The notes under the pieces are model-generated. The model was given only the letters and a program-made list of their open reading frames with translations, was not told where the DNA came from and made no database searches. A DNA stretch of 64,000 bases from contig LNEE01000059.1 of assembly GCA_001464895.1 (NCBI GenBank), forward strand, positions 1-64,000, in the 5' to 3' direction. The translations under genes were made by a program, and so were the position numbers. Numbering within the stretch: position 1 is the stretch's first letter; each line of letters opens with the position of its first letter. This DNA comes from Betaproteobacteria bacterium Ga0077532. Its GTDB lineage: Bacteria > Pseudomonadota > Gammaproteobacteria > Burkholderiales > Ga0077523. Of this stretch, positions 18,114-26,692 are shown piece after piece.

Positions 18114-20357
18114 ATGAAATATCGCTTCCCCGTCGTCGTCATCGACGAGGACTACCGCGCCGAGAACGCCTCCGGACTCGGCATCCGTGCGCTCGCCAAG
18201 GCCATCGAGGAAGAGGGTCTGGAGGTGCTGGGCGTCACGAGTTACGGCGACCTCTCGTCCTTCGCGCAGCAGCAGTCCCGCGCCTCGGCGTTCATCCTGT
18301 CGATCGACGACGAGGAGCTGTCCTCGCCCGAGGCGGCCGACAAGGCCATCGCGGACCTGCGGAAGTTCGTGAAGGAGATCCGGCTTCGCAACACCGACAT
18401 CCCGATCTTCCTGCACGGCGAGACGCGGACGTCGCGGCACATCCCGAACGACGTGCTGCGCGAACTGCACGGCTTCATCCACATGTTCGAGGACACCCCC
18501 GAGTTCATCGCGCGCTACGTGGTGCGCGAGTCGCGGGCCTATCTCGATTCGCTCGCGCCACCGTTCTTCCGGGCGCTCACGCACTACGCGGCCGACAGTT
18601 CGTACTCGTGGCACTGCCCCGGACACTCGGGTGGCGTGGCGTTCCTGAAGAGTCCGGTCGGCCAGATGTTCCACCAGTTCTTCGGCGAGAACCTCCTGCG
18701 CGCGGACGTATGCAATGCGGTGGACGAACTGGGGGCGCTGCTCGACCACACGGGGCCCGTGGCGGCGTCCGAGCGCAATGCGGCGCGGATCTTCAATGCC
18801 GACCACTTGTTCTTCGTGACGAACGGCACCTCGACGTCGAACAAGATCGTGTGGCACTCGACGGTGGCGCCGGGCGACGTGGTGGTGGTGGACCGGAACT
18901 GCCACAAGTCGATCCTGCACGCGATCACCATGACCGGCGCCGTGCCGGTGTTCCTCACGCCCACGCGCAACCACTACGGGATCATCGGGCCGATCCCGCT
19001 CGAAGAGTTCCAGATCGAGACCATCCGGAAGAAGATCGAGGCGAACCCGTTCGTGCGCGGCAAGAACAAGAAGCCGCGGATCCTGACCATCACGCAGAGC
19101 ACCTACGACGGCATCAGCTACAACGTCGAGACGCTGAAGCAGATGCTGGACGGCCACATCGACACGCTGCACTTCGACGAGGCGTGGCTGCCGCACGCGG
19201 CGTTCCACGACTTCTACGGCGACTACCACGCGATCGGCTACGAGCGGCCGCGCTGCAAGGAGTCGATGATCTTCTCGACCCAGTCGACCCACAAGCTGCT
19301 GGCCGGCCTGTCGCAGGCGTCGCAGATCCTCGTGCAGGACTCCGAGGACCGGAAGCTCGACCGCGACGTCTTCAACGAGGCTTTCCTGATGCACACGTCC
19401 ACGAGCCCGCAGTACGCGATCATCGCGTCGTGCGACGTGGCCGCGGCGATGATGGAGGCGCCTGGCGGCACGGCGCTCGTGGAGGAGTCGATCCTCGAGG
19501 CCATCGATTTCCGTCGCGCGATGCGCAAGGTGGACGCGGAGTTCGGCGCGGACTGGTGGTTCAAGGTCTGGGGCCCGGACTACCTGGCGGAGGAGGGCAT
19601 CGGCACCCGCGAGGACTGGATGCTGCAGTCCGATGACCGCTGGCACGGTTTCGGGAACATCGCGCCCGGCTTCAACATGCTGGACCCGATCAAGGCGACG
19701 GTCATCACCCCCGGACTGGGCGTGGACGGCGACTTCTCAGAACCGGGCATCCCGGCGGCGATCGTGACGAAGTACCTGTCCGAGCACGGGGTCATCGTCG
19801 AGAAGACCGGTCTGTACTCCTTCTTCATCATGTTCACCATCGGCATCACGAAGGGCCGGTGGAACACGCTGGTGACCGAGCTGCAGCAGTTCAAGGACGA
19901 CTACGACGGCAATCAGCCGCTTTGGCGCGTGCTGCCCGAGTTCGTTGCGAAACACCCGCGCTACGAGCGTGTCGGCCTACGCGACCTCTGCACGCAGATC
20001 CACGAGATCTACCGGCGCAACGACGTCGCCCGGCTCACCACCGAGATGTACCTGTCGAACATGGAGCCGGCGATGCGCCCGGCCGATGCGTTCGCGCGGA
20101 TGGCGCATCGGGAGATCGAGCGTGTGCCGGTGGACCAGCTGGAGGGCCGCGTGACGGCCGTGCTGCTGACGCCGTACCCGCCGGGCATCCCGTTGCTCAT
20201 TCCAGGCGAGCGCTTCAACGCGACGATCGTGCGCTATCTGCAGTTCGCGCGCGAGTTCAACATGGCCTTTCCGGGCTTCGAGACCGAGATCCACGGCCTC
20301 GTGGATCAGTCCGAGGACGGCAAGCTCACCTACTACGTGGACTGCGTACCCGCGTAA
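18114..20357 (+). CDS. Orn/Lys/Arg decarboxylase, AdiA-like (probable arginine decarboxylase)
   Basis: A 747-residue fold-type I PLP decarboxylase of the inducible acid-stress family. The N-terminal response-regulator-like 'wing' domain (about 1-130) is followed by the PLP core with Schiff-base Lys394 in STHKLLAGLSQAS and the preceding HFDEAW. The C-terminal domain carries PYPPGIPLLIPGERF. Length and the MHTSTSPQYAIIASCDVA block are closer to AdiA (756) than to lysine decarboxylase (715), but substrate cannot be fixed by eye. An AGGAG site precedes the ATG. No antiporter gene is adjacent, so a role in polyamine synthesis is as likely as acid resistance. Confidence 0.88.
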   Translation: MKYRFPVVVIDEDYRAENASGLGIRALAKAIEEEGLEVLGVTSYGDLSSFAQQQSRASAFILSIDDEELSSPEAADKAIADLRKFVKEIRLRNTDIPIFLHGETRTSRHIPNDVLRELHGFIHMFEDTPEFIARYVVRESRAYLDSLAPPFFRALTHYAADSSYSWHCPGHSGGVAFLKSPVGQMFHQFFGENLLRADVCNAVDELGALLDHTGPVAASERNAARIFNADHLFFVTNGTSTSNKIVWHSTVAPGDVVVVDRNCHKSILHAITMTGAVPVFLTPTRNHYGIIGPIPLEEFQIETIRKKIEANPFVRGKNKKPRILTITQSTYDGISYNVETLKQMLDGHIDTLHFDEAWLPHAAFHDFYGDYHAIGYERPRCKESMIFSTQSTHKLLAGLSQASQILVQDSEDRKLDRDVFNEAFLMHTSTSPQYAIIASCDVAAAMMEAPGGTALVEESILEAIDFRRAMRKVDAEFGADWWFKVWGPDYLAEEGIGTREDWMLQSDDRWHGFGNIAPGFNMLDPIKATVITPGLGVDGDFSEPGIPAAIVTKYLSEHGVIVEKTGLYSFFIMFTIGITKGRWNTLVTELQQFKDDYDGNQPLWRVLPEFVAKHPRYERVGLRDLCTQIHEIYRRNDVARLTTEMYLSNMEPAMRPADAFARMAHREIERVPVDQLEGRVTAVLLTPYPPGIPLLIPGERFNATIVRYLQFAREFNMAFPGFETEIHGLVDQSEDGKLTYYVDCVPA

Positions 20358-20370
20358 TTCGGGCGGCGGA

Positions 20371-21324
20371 TCAGGCGGTGGTCTCCGCCGTGGCGCGCTG
20401 TCTGGCGCTGCGGCTCACGGGCCGCCGCTCGACCGGACGTCGGGTCCAGAGGTCTCTCAGCAGTTCCACGAGGGCCCTAACGACGGGGTCCGCCGCGCGG
20501 GAGCGCAGGTGGATGAACTGCAGCCGCGTGGACAGCCGCACATCCCCCCAGAGGCACACCTCCCCGGCGGCCTCCCGGGCGAAGGCGAGATCCTCCCGCA
20601 TCAGGGCGAGGCCGAGGCCTGCCACGACGAGTGACCCGACGACGAACTCGTCGTCCGCTTCCATCACCCGGGTCGGTGCGATGCCGTGCTCCCGGAAGAG
20701 GGCGCTCGCCAGCTGATAGTGCGTGCTCACGTCGGGCGTCATGATCCACGGCTCTGCAGCCATGTCCGCCCAGCGCGCTTTCGCGACGCGGTCACGCCAG
20801 GCCGCCGGGGCGACGATGCGATAGGTGATGTCTCTCAGCACGACCGCGTTCACGGACGGATGCGTGAGATCCCCGTAGTAGAAGCTCGCATCCAGCACGC
20901 CGTCGCGGACCTTCTCGAACGCGAGCCCGGACACCTCGTGGTGGAACTCGATGACCATGTGAGGGTGCCGTTCGACCGCAGCGCCCATGAGTTCGCCGAC
21001 GCGGATGAACTCCGGATCGGACACCGTACCCACGCGCAGCACGCCTGCGATCTCGCCGCGGATCGCGAGTGCCTCGTCCTGCAGGGCCTGGGCACCCGCC
21101 AGCAGGCGACGCGCCCCCTCGAGAAGGCGCGTGCCGGCGGGCGTGAGCGCCATGCCGCTCGAACGCCGCTCGAAGAGCGCGAGGCCGAGGGTCTGTTCGA
21201 GGGCCTTGATCTGACCGCTCAGGGCTGGCTGGCTCAGGTGCAGTCGCTCTGCCGCGCGTGTCAGGTGTCCGAGTTCGGCGACCACCACGAAACTGCGCAA
21301 CTGATAGAGCTCCAGCACGACCAT
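20371..21324 (-). CDS. LysR-family transcriptional regulator
   Basis: A 317-residue regulator. The N-terminal winged helix-turn-helix (about 1-65) reads LRSFVVVAELGHLTRAAERL then HLSQPALSGQIKALEQ. A PBP2-like effector domain follows from about residue 90. It converges on the decarboxylase gene with a 13-nt gap and diverges from the DUF3563-like gene. LysR proteins usually bind upstream of their own divergent neighbour, and a perfect inverted repeat is present there (21410-21437). The effector is unknown. Confidence 0.93.
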   Translation of the reverse strand: MVVLELYQLRSFVVVAELGHLTRAAERLHLSQPALSGQIKALEQTLGLALFERRSSGMALTPAGTRLLEGARRLLAGAQALQDEALAIRGEIAGVLRVGTVSDPEFIRVGELMGAAVERHPHMVIEFHHEVSGLAFEKVRDGVLDASFYYGDLTHPSVNAVVLRDITYRIVAPAAWRDRVAKARWADMAAEPWIMTPDVSTHYQLASALFREHGIAPTRVMEADDEFVVGSLVVAGLGLALMREDLAFAREAAGEVCLWGDVRLSTRLQFIHLRSRAADPVVRALVELLRDLWTRRPVERRPVSRSARQRATAETTA

Positions 21325-21409
21325 CTCCAGACACCTTTGACGGGCACGATCCTAGCACGCCATGGTGCGCTGCGGCATCGATCGTGAGGGGCAATAGGAA
21401 ATTCCGATC

Positions 21410-21437
21410 GGGGCCATTCGAAGATGTGATTGGCCCC
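21410..21437. promoter_or_regulatory. Perfect inverted repeat, candidate LysR operator
   Basis: GGGGCCA and TGGCCCC are separated by 14 nt in the gap between the divergent LysR and DUF3563-like genes. The right arm covers the candidate -35 of the plus-strand promoter at 21430-21458. Position and symmetry fit an operator, though a plain hairpin is possible. Confidence 0.5.
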
Positions 21438-21458
21438 GCGCCGAAAGCGTCCGATAAA
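21430..21458 (+). promoter_or_regulatory. Candidate promoter for the DUF3563-like gene
   Basis: TTGGCC (-35), exactly 17 nt, then GATAAA (-10). The predicted start near 21465 leaves a leader of about 45 nt before the ATG at 21511. Confidence 0.4.
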
Positions 21459-21510
21459 GTTGGAAGTGCCCGGTTTTTCGGGAGAAATTCAGCGAACGCG
21501 AGGTGTGGAC

Positions 21511-21867
21511 ATGAATGCGCAATCCCAGTGGAACAGTCGGCGTGGACTCCTGATGGCCAGTGCAACGCCGGGAAGTGCAGCGGCGTACCAGGCGGGAATC
21601 GCCGCTGGCAACGAGAACGTGGTGCAGCGCAATATGGCGACATCTGCCGCGCCGGGTCGCGATCGGCAGGGCGATGGTTTCGCGCTGATGTCGCTCGTCA
21701 CCGAGCGCATCGCCCAGTTCTTCGACGAACTCGATGCGCTGGCCTGGAGTCGGCAGCAGCGGAGCCGCGAAGCCTGGCTGGCCGGTTCCCAGAATCTGGC
21801 GGAACTGGAAACCCGGGTGCGGCAGTTGGACGGCAACCACGGCCTTCCCGGCCGGGCGCTGTGGTGA
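21511..21867 (+). CDS. DUF3563-like small protein
   Basis: A 118-residue protein. Its C-terminal segment (about 85-110), with SREAWLAGSQNLAELETRVR, resembles the short DUF3563 proteins common in Burkholderiales, where an REAYLAQA..LAELE-type motif is typical. The N-terminal half is Ala/Gly-rich without a signal peptide. Function is unknown. An upstream in-frame ATG at 21430 exists, but it overlaps the promoter and inverted repeat, so 21511 with a purine-rich site before it is preferred. Confidence 0.65.
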   Translation: MNAQSQWNSRRGLLMASATPGSAAAYQAGIAAGNENVVQRNMATSAAPGRDRQGDGFALMSLVTERIAQFFDELDALAWSRQQRSREAWLAGSQNLAELETRVRQLDGNHGLPGRALW

Positions 21868-21913
21868 CGACGTTTCGCGATCGACTGCGCAAGCCGGAAG
21901 GCCGGGGGCGATC

Positions 21914-22066
21914 ATGAGGGCGCGTGAGCAGTGGCTCGCGCTTGCGGTGCTGCTGGGGTGTCTGGTGTTTCTCGATGTGGCGCCGCCGGAGTTCGCGTTC
22001 GACAGCTCCGCGGTCCCGGTGCGGGCACCGGTTGCCGCGGTAGTCGGGCGCTTCTCCAGTCCGTGA
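21914..22066 (+). CDS. Short single-pass membrane peptide
   Basis: An open frame of 50 residues with one hydrophobic helix (WLALAVLLGCLVFLDVA, about 7-23) and a short Pro/Val-rich tail. GGGGG precedes the ATG. It follows the DUF3563-like gene by 46 nt in the same direction and could be its co-transcribed partner. No known family is recognised, so it may be a chance ORF. Confidence 0.4.
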   Translation: MRAREQWLALAVLLGCLVFLDVAPPEFAFDSSAVPVRAPVAAVVGRFSSP

Positions 22067-22106
22067 AGGCGGCGTTCGCCAGATCATCCTCGGAGGCGAC
22101 TCCGGG

Positions 22107-22622
22107 TCAGCGGGTGGCCATCCGCTCGTAGTCGACGAATGCGAAACCCGGGACGCCATCCGCTTCTCCGGGAGCGCGGGTATCGCGTGCCGTTTCCCGC
22201 CACACCAGGGTGTCCACGTCCGGGAAGTACGCATCCCCGTCGGGACTGGCGTCCACTTCCGTGACGAACAGGCGATGCGCGAGCGGGAGCGCCGCCCGGT
22301 AGATCTCCCCGCCGCCGATCACGAACACCTCGGGCGCATCGCCTGCGGCAGCGATGGCGTCCTCCAGCGATGCCGCGACGATGGCTCCCGGGACCGAATA
22401 ACCCGCCTGGCGGGAAACGATCACGGAGCGTCTCCCCGGCAGCAGCCGCCCGATCGACTCGTAGGTCTTCCGTCCCATGATCATCACGTGGCCCATCGTG
22501 AGGGCCTTGAACCGTTTCAGGTCTTCGGGCAGCCGCCACGGCAGTTGGCCATCCCGACCGATGACGCCATTGCGGCCGACGGCCACGATGAGTGAGATGC
22601 TCGGTGCCGGGTTCGTTGCCAT
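22107..22622 (-). CDS. folA: Dihydrofolate reductase
   Basis: A 171-residue enzyme regenerating tetrahydrofolate from the dihydrofolate produced by ThyA. The N-terminal SLIVAVGRNGVIGRDGQLPW, the NADPH-binding MGRKTYESIGRLLPGR and IGGGEIY are all intact. Its ATG directly abuts the thyA stop with no gap. The coupling makes metabolic sense because ThyA consumes methylene-tetrahydrofolate. Confidence 0.96.
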   Translation of the reverse strand: MATNPAPSISLIVAVGRNGVIGRDGQLPWRLPEDLKRFKALTMGHVMIMGRKTYESIGRLLPGRRSVIVSRQAGYSVPGAIVAASLEDAIAAAGDAPEVFVIGGGEIYRAALPLAHRLFVTEVDASPDGDAYFPDVDTLVWRETARDTRAPGEADGVPGFAFVDYERMATR

Positions 22623-23417
22623 CTAGACAGCCACCGGCGCCTTGATCGCCGGATGCGGGTCGTAGCCGGACAATGTGATGTCCTCGTAACTGAAGGCGAA
22701 GAGATCCTGCACCGCCGGGTTCAGCGTCAGTGTCGGCAGCGGGCGTGGGCTGCGCGACAGTTGCTCGCGGGCCTGATCCAGATGATTGGTGTAGAGGTGT
22801 GTGTCGCCGAACGTGTGGATGAACTCGCCGGGCGCGAGCCCCGTGACCTGCGCGACCATCAACGTGAGCAACGCGTACGACGCGATGTTGAACGGCACGC
22901 CCAGGAAGAGATCGGCGCTGCGCTGGTAGAGCTGGCAGGAGAGCCGCCCTTCCGCCACGTAGAACTGGAAGAGCGTGTGGCAGGGCGAGAGCGCCATGCG
23001 CGGGAGGTCGGTCGGGTTCCATGCGGTCACGATCAGCCGTCGCGAGTCCGGATTGCGGCGGATGTCGGCCACGACCTGCGCGATCTGGTCGATGGAGCCA
23101 CCGTCGGCTGCGGGCCACGACCGCCACTGGTGTCCGTAGACCGGCCCCAGCTCGCCATTCTCGTCGGCCCATTCGTCCCAGATGCTGACGCCGTTCTCCT
23201 TCAGATAGCGGATGTTCGTCTCGCCCTTCAGGAACCACAGCAGCTCGTGCACGATGGACTTCATGTGCACCTTCTTGGTGGTGACCAGCGGGAACCCCCT
23301 GGCGAGGTCGAAGCGCAGCTGGGCGCCGAAGATCGAGAGCGTGCCGGTGCCGGTGCGGTCGGACTTGCGCGTGCCGGTGTCGAGCACGGTGCGCATGAGG
23401 TCGAGGTACTGCTGCAT
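22623..23417 (-). CDS. thyA: Thymidylate synthase
   Basis: A 264-residue enzyme, the same length as E. coli ThyA, methylating dUMP to dTMP. The nucleophile is Cys146 in [12 protein letters not shown]. The phosphate-binding Arg is in [10 protein letters not shown] and the folate region [19 protein letters not shown] is intact. The ATG at 23417 is chosen because it gives the canonical MQQYLDLM start; the longer frame has no homology-like sequence. The gene is divergent from aroC. Confidence 0.97.
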   Translation of the reverse strand: MQQYLDLMRTVLDTGTRKSDRTGTGTLSIFGAQLRFDLARGFPLVTTKKVHMKSIVHELLWFLKGETNIRYLKENGVSIWDEWADENGELGPVYGHQWRSWPAADGGSIDQIAQVVADIRRNPDSRRLIVTAWNPTDLPRMALSPCHTLFQFYVAEGRLSCQLYQRSADLFLGVPFNIASYALLTLMVAQVTGLAPGEFIHTFGDTHLYTNHLDQAREQLSRSPRPLPTLTLNPAVQDLFAFSYEDITLSGYDPHPAIKAPVAV

Positions 23418-23463
23418 GGGGTCTCCGGCGGGCTGGGGTGGTGCGTGAAGCGCGAGCTTGCGG

Positions 23464-23469
23464 ATTCTA
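23464..23469 (-). promoter_or_regulatory. Candidate -10 element for thyA-folA
   Basis: TAGAAT on the minus strand, followed by CCGC, lies 46 nt before the thyA ATG. The -35 is weak. Confidence 0.4.
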
Positions 23470-23602
23470 GTGGCGACCATGGCGGACCGCCATGTCGCGT
23501 GCGCCGGACGGGTCTTCCCGGACCGGCGACGGGGCGGTCGCAGAAGGCGTCAGCGAGAGGGTGCGTGTTAGCATCCCGTCCCCCTTTGGTCGGAGCCGCG
23601 CG

Positions 23603-24766
23603 ATGTCGGGCAACACTCTCGGACGCCTCTTCTGCGTCACGTCCTTCGGCGAGAGCCATGGCCCCGCGATCGGATGCGTCGTCGATGGTTGCCCTCCCGG
23701 GCTCGCGCTGTCCGAAGCCGACATCCAGCCCGAGCTGGATCGCCGCAAGCCCGGCACCTCGAGGTTCGTCACGCAGCGGAAGGAATCCGACACCGTGGAG
23801 ATCCTCTCCGGTGTCTTCGAAGGCCGCACCACCGGCACTCCCATCGCGATGCTGATCCGCAACACCGACCAGCGCAGCCAGGACTACGGGAACATCGTCG
23901 AGAGTTTCCGTCCAGGCCACGCCGACTACACCTACTGGCAGAAGTACGGCATCCGCGATCATCGCGGCGGTGGCCGTCAGTCCGCGCGCGAAACCGCTGT
24001 GCGCGTCGCTGCGGGTGCCGTCGCGAAGAAGTGGCTGCGCGAACGCTTCGGCGTCGAGGTGCGCGGCTACCTGTCGCAACTCGGCCCGATTCCGATCGGT
24101 TTCCGCAGTTGGGACGACGTGCACGGGAACCCTTTCTTCAGTGCAGATCCGGACGCCGTCGCCGGGCTCGAGGATTTCATGGACCGCCTGCGCAAGTCGG
24201 GCGATTCCGCAGGCGCCAAGGTCACCGTCGTCGCGACGGGTGTTCCGGTGGGCTGGGGCGAGCCGGTGGACGACAAGCTCGACGCCGACATCGCCTACGC
24301 GATGATGGGCATCAATGCGGTGAAGGGCGTCGAGATCGGCGCGGGCTTCGCGTCCGTCTCGCAGAAGGGCACCGAGCACGGCGACGAGATGACCACGGAG
24401 GGCTTTCTCTCGAACCACGCGGGCGGCATCCTGGGCGGCATCTCGACGGGCCAGGACATCATCGTCCACGTGGCGATCAAGCCGACATCCAGCATCCGTC
24501 TCGCGCGCCGGTCGATCGACAAGGCCGGCAACCCGGTGACCGTCGAGACGTTCGGACGTCACGATCCGTGCGTCGGCATCCGCGCGACGCCGATCGCCGA
24601 GGCGATGCTTGCGACGGTCCTGATGGACCACGCGCTGCGCCATCGGGCGCAGAACGCCGACGTCTCCGTCGCGACGCCCCGCATCCCGGCCGCGGCACCC
24701 GAGGGCGCGCGCGAGCGCCATCCGCTGCAGCCGTCACGCAATTCCACCGACCCGGACCGCGCGTAG
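23603..24766 (+). CDS. aroC: Chorismate synthase
   Basis: A 387-residue FMN-dependent lyase making chorismate from EPSP, the branch point to Trp, Tyr, Phe and folate. It has [19 protein letters not shown] near the start, [16 protein letters not shown] in the middle and the flavin-proximal [12 protein letters not shown]. The ATG at 23603 has GGAG upstream and gives the standard [10 protein letters not shown]-terminus. It is the only shikimate-pathway gene in the window. Confidence 0.97.
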   Translation: MSGNTLGRLFCVTSFGESHGPAIGCVVDGCPPGLALSEADIQPELDRRKPGTSRFVTQRKESDTVEILSGVFEGRTTGTPIAMLIRNTDQRSQDYGNIVESFRPGHADYTYWQKYGIRDHRGGGRQSARETAVRVAAGAVAKKWLRERFGVEVRGYLSQLGPIPIGFRSWDDVHGNPFFSADPDAVAGLEDFMDRLRKSGDSAGAKVTVVATGVPVGWGEPVDDKLDADIAYAMMGINAVKGVEIGAGFASVSQKGTEHGDEMTTEGFLSNHAGGILGGISTGQDIIVHVAIKPTSSIRLARRSIDKAGNPVTVETFGRHDPCVGIRATPIAEAMLATVLMDHALRHRAQNADVSVATPRIPAAAPEGARERHPLQPSRNSTDPDRA

Positions 24767-24831
24767 GGAGACGCTGAACTGTTCCCGCGGTCGCGGCGGT
24801 TTCGGATGCCTCGTCAGTCCCGGCCCCGCGG

Positions 24832-25377
24832 ATGCGCCCGATGAATCCCATCGACCGGCTGCGCGAGATCCATGAGTCCGACTGGAATCCGTGTCCTCCG
24901 CTACACGCAGCAGGCGTGCTTTTGTTCGCCGTGATCTGCGCGTACTTCGCCCACACGGCGGATGGTTGGGTGCCGCTGCTGGACGGCGCCAACCTGGCCT
25001 TCCACGAGGCCGGGCATCCGCTGGCAGGCCTGTTCCTCGGTGGGTGGGCGGCGGTCTATGGCGGGACCTTCGCCCAGTTGGTGTTCCCCGCAGTGGTTGC
25101 GGGGCGTGGCTGGCGGCGGCGCGAGATCGCGGTCTGTGCGCTCGGTGTGGTCTGGCTGTGCGAGAACCTCTGGAACATCGCCCGATACATGGCGGATGCC
25201 CGCGCCCAGGTGTTGCCGCTGGTGGGTGGAGGCGATCACGATTGGACCGAGATCCTCACCCGTTGGGGTGTCCTGCACCTGGACGGCTCGCTCGCCGGCC
25301 TGGTGCGCCTGATCGGATGGCTCGGCATGCTGGCCGTGCTCGGCTGGATGGCCTGGCGCATGGCCTCGGACCGGTGA
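24832..25377 (+). CDS. HEAGH-motif membrane protein, putative metallopeptidase-like
   Basis: A 181-residue protein with about four hydrophobic segments (near 26-42, 78-93, 103-115 and 158-176). A zinc-protease-like HExxH motif, FHEAGHPLAG, sits near residue 58. Further conserved-looking elements are GGTFAQLVFP, the ENLWNIARYMADARAQVLPLV block and GDHDWTEIL. I recall similar uncharacterised proteins with HELGH, DARAxxLPLV and HDW, suggesting a defined family in which Asp and His of the later motifs complete a metal site. Activity is unproven. The ATG at 24841 is an alternative start. Confidence 0.65.
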   Translation: MRPMNPIDRLREIHESDWNPCPPLHAAGVLLFAVICAYFAHTADGWVPLLDGANLAFHEAGHPLAGLFLGGWAAVYGGTFAQLVFPAVVAGRGWRRREIAVCALGVVWLCENLWNIARYMADARAQVLPLVGGGDHDWTEILTRWGVLHLDGSLAGLVRLIGWLGMLAVLGWMAWRMASDR

Positions 25378-25441
25378 CTCGCATGAACGCCGCGCGGCGC
25401 GGTGCAGGGCGGCGGCCGCTGCAACGGCGGGGGGCGCGGTC

Positions 25442-26593
25442 GTGACGCACCGCGTGCCTGCCGCCCGGCTCGCCACCTTCTACTTCTGCTACTTCGCGTT
25501 CCTCGGCGCCTTCGCGCCGTTCTGGCCCCTCTACCTCAAGTCGGTCGGACTCTCGGCCGCACAGATCGGGACGCTGCTCGCCGTCGTGCCGGTGACGCGG
25601 ATGTTCGGTCCTGCACTTTGGGGCTGGCTCGCGGACCATCGCGGGCAGCGCATCCCGATCGTCCGGTTCACCGCGACCATGACGCTGCTCGTGTTCGCGG
25701 GCACGTTCTTCGGCACGTCGTACGCGTGGCTCTTCGGCGTCATCGCGGTGATGAACCTCTTCTGGTGCGGTTCGCTCCCGCTCGTCGAGGCCACGACCAT
25801 GGCGCATCTCGGCGACCGGTTCACGCAGTACGGGAAGATCCGCGCGTGGGGTTCCGTCGGCTTCGTCCTGGTGGTGGTCGGCACCGGACAACTGCTCGAC
25901 TTCGCGGGCGTGCGGTCGCTGCTCTGGCTGATCCTCGGCCTGCTCGCGCTGCATGCGGCGTCTGCGTTCCTCGTGACGGAGGCGCCGCGGCACGTGCATC
26001 ACGACGATGTCCACGGCGTGTGGGCCGTCGTGCGCCGTCCCGAGGTCCTGGCGCTCTTCGCGGGGTGCTTCCTGATGTCGGTGAGTCACGGGCCGTTCCA
26101 CACCTTCTACTCCATCTGGCTCGTCGATCACGGGTACAGCAAGGGCGGCGTCGGCGCATTGTGGGCGCTGGGCGTGCTGGCCGAGATCATCGTGTTCTTC
26201 ACCTGGACACGCCTCTCCGCACGGGTGTCGCCGCGTCCGATGCTGCTGTTCGCGTATGCGACGGCGGCAGTGCGATTCCTCGCGGTCGCGTGGCTGCCCG
26301 ATTCCCTCGTCGTGGCCGTCATCTGCCAGATCGCGCACGCCGCCACGTTCGGATGCTTCCACGGCGCGGCGGTGGCACTCACGCATCGCTTCTTCCGGGG
26401 GCGGCACCAGTCCAAGGGGCAGGCGCTCTACTCGGGCGTCGGCTTCGGGGCCGGCGGGGCGGTGGGCGGCCTGATGAGCGGCTATCTGTGGGATCACGCC
26501 GGAGGGGCGTGGACCTTCACGGCCGGTGCCGTGGCCGGGTTGCTCGCCGTCGGCGTCACGGCCCGATGGCTGAAGGTCGGGCGCGACGCGTGA
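25442..26593 (+). CDS. MFS transporter, HcaT/PPP-like
   Basis: A 383-residue inner-membrane transporter with 12 predicted helices. The N-terminal FYFCYFAFLGAFAPFWPLYL and GPALWGWLADHRGQRIPIVR resemble the MFS-1-like group that includes the 3-phenylpropionate permease HcaT and related nucleoside-type permeases. The helix 2-3 loop keeps the D-R-x-G-R-type charge pattern. The start is GTG at 25442. Substrate is unknown; it stands 64 nt after the HEAGH gene. Confidence 0.85.
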   Translation: MTHRVPAARLATFYFCYFAFLGAFAPFWPLYLKSVGLSAAQIGTLLAVVPVTRMFGPALWGWLADHRGQRIPIVRFTATMTLLVFAGTFFGTSYAWLFGVIAVMNLFWCGSLPLVEATTMAHLGDRFTQYGKIRAWGSVGFVLVVVGTGQLLDFAGVRSLLWLILGLLALHAASAFLVTEAPRHVHHDDVHGVWAVVRRPEVLALFAGCFLMSVSHGPFHTFYSIWLVDHGYSKGGVGALWALGVLAEIIVFFTWTRLSARVSPRPMLLFAYATAAVRFLAVAWLPDSLVVAVICQIAHAATFGCFHGAAVALTHRFFRGRHQSKGQALYSGVGFGAGGAVGGLMSGYLWDHAGGAWTFTAGAVAGLLAVGVTARWLKVGRDA

Positions 26594-26658
26594 CGGTCCC
26601 CGTCGTGCTGACGGCCCTCGCCAGCCCTCGGCGCGCACTGTGGAAGGCGGGGGCCCTG

Positions 26659-26667
26659 TGACATAAT
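26659..26667 (+). promoter_or_regulatory. Extended -10 promoter for leuC
   Basis: TG-A-CATAAT gives an extended -10 about 25 nt before the leuC ATG. No good -35 is present, as expected for extended -10 promoters. Confidence 0.5.
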
Positions 26668-26692
26668 CGGCGGCTCTCCTGGAGAGCTATCC

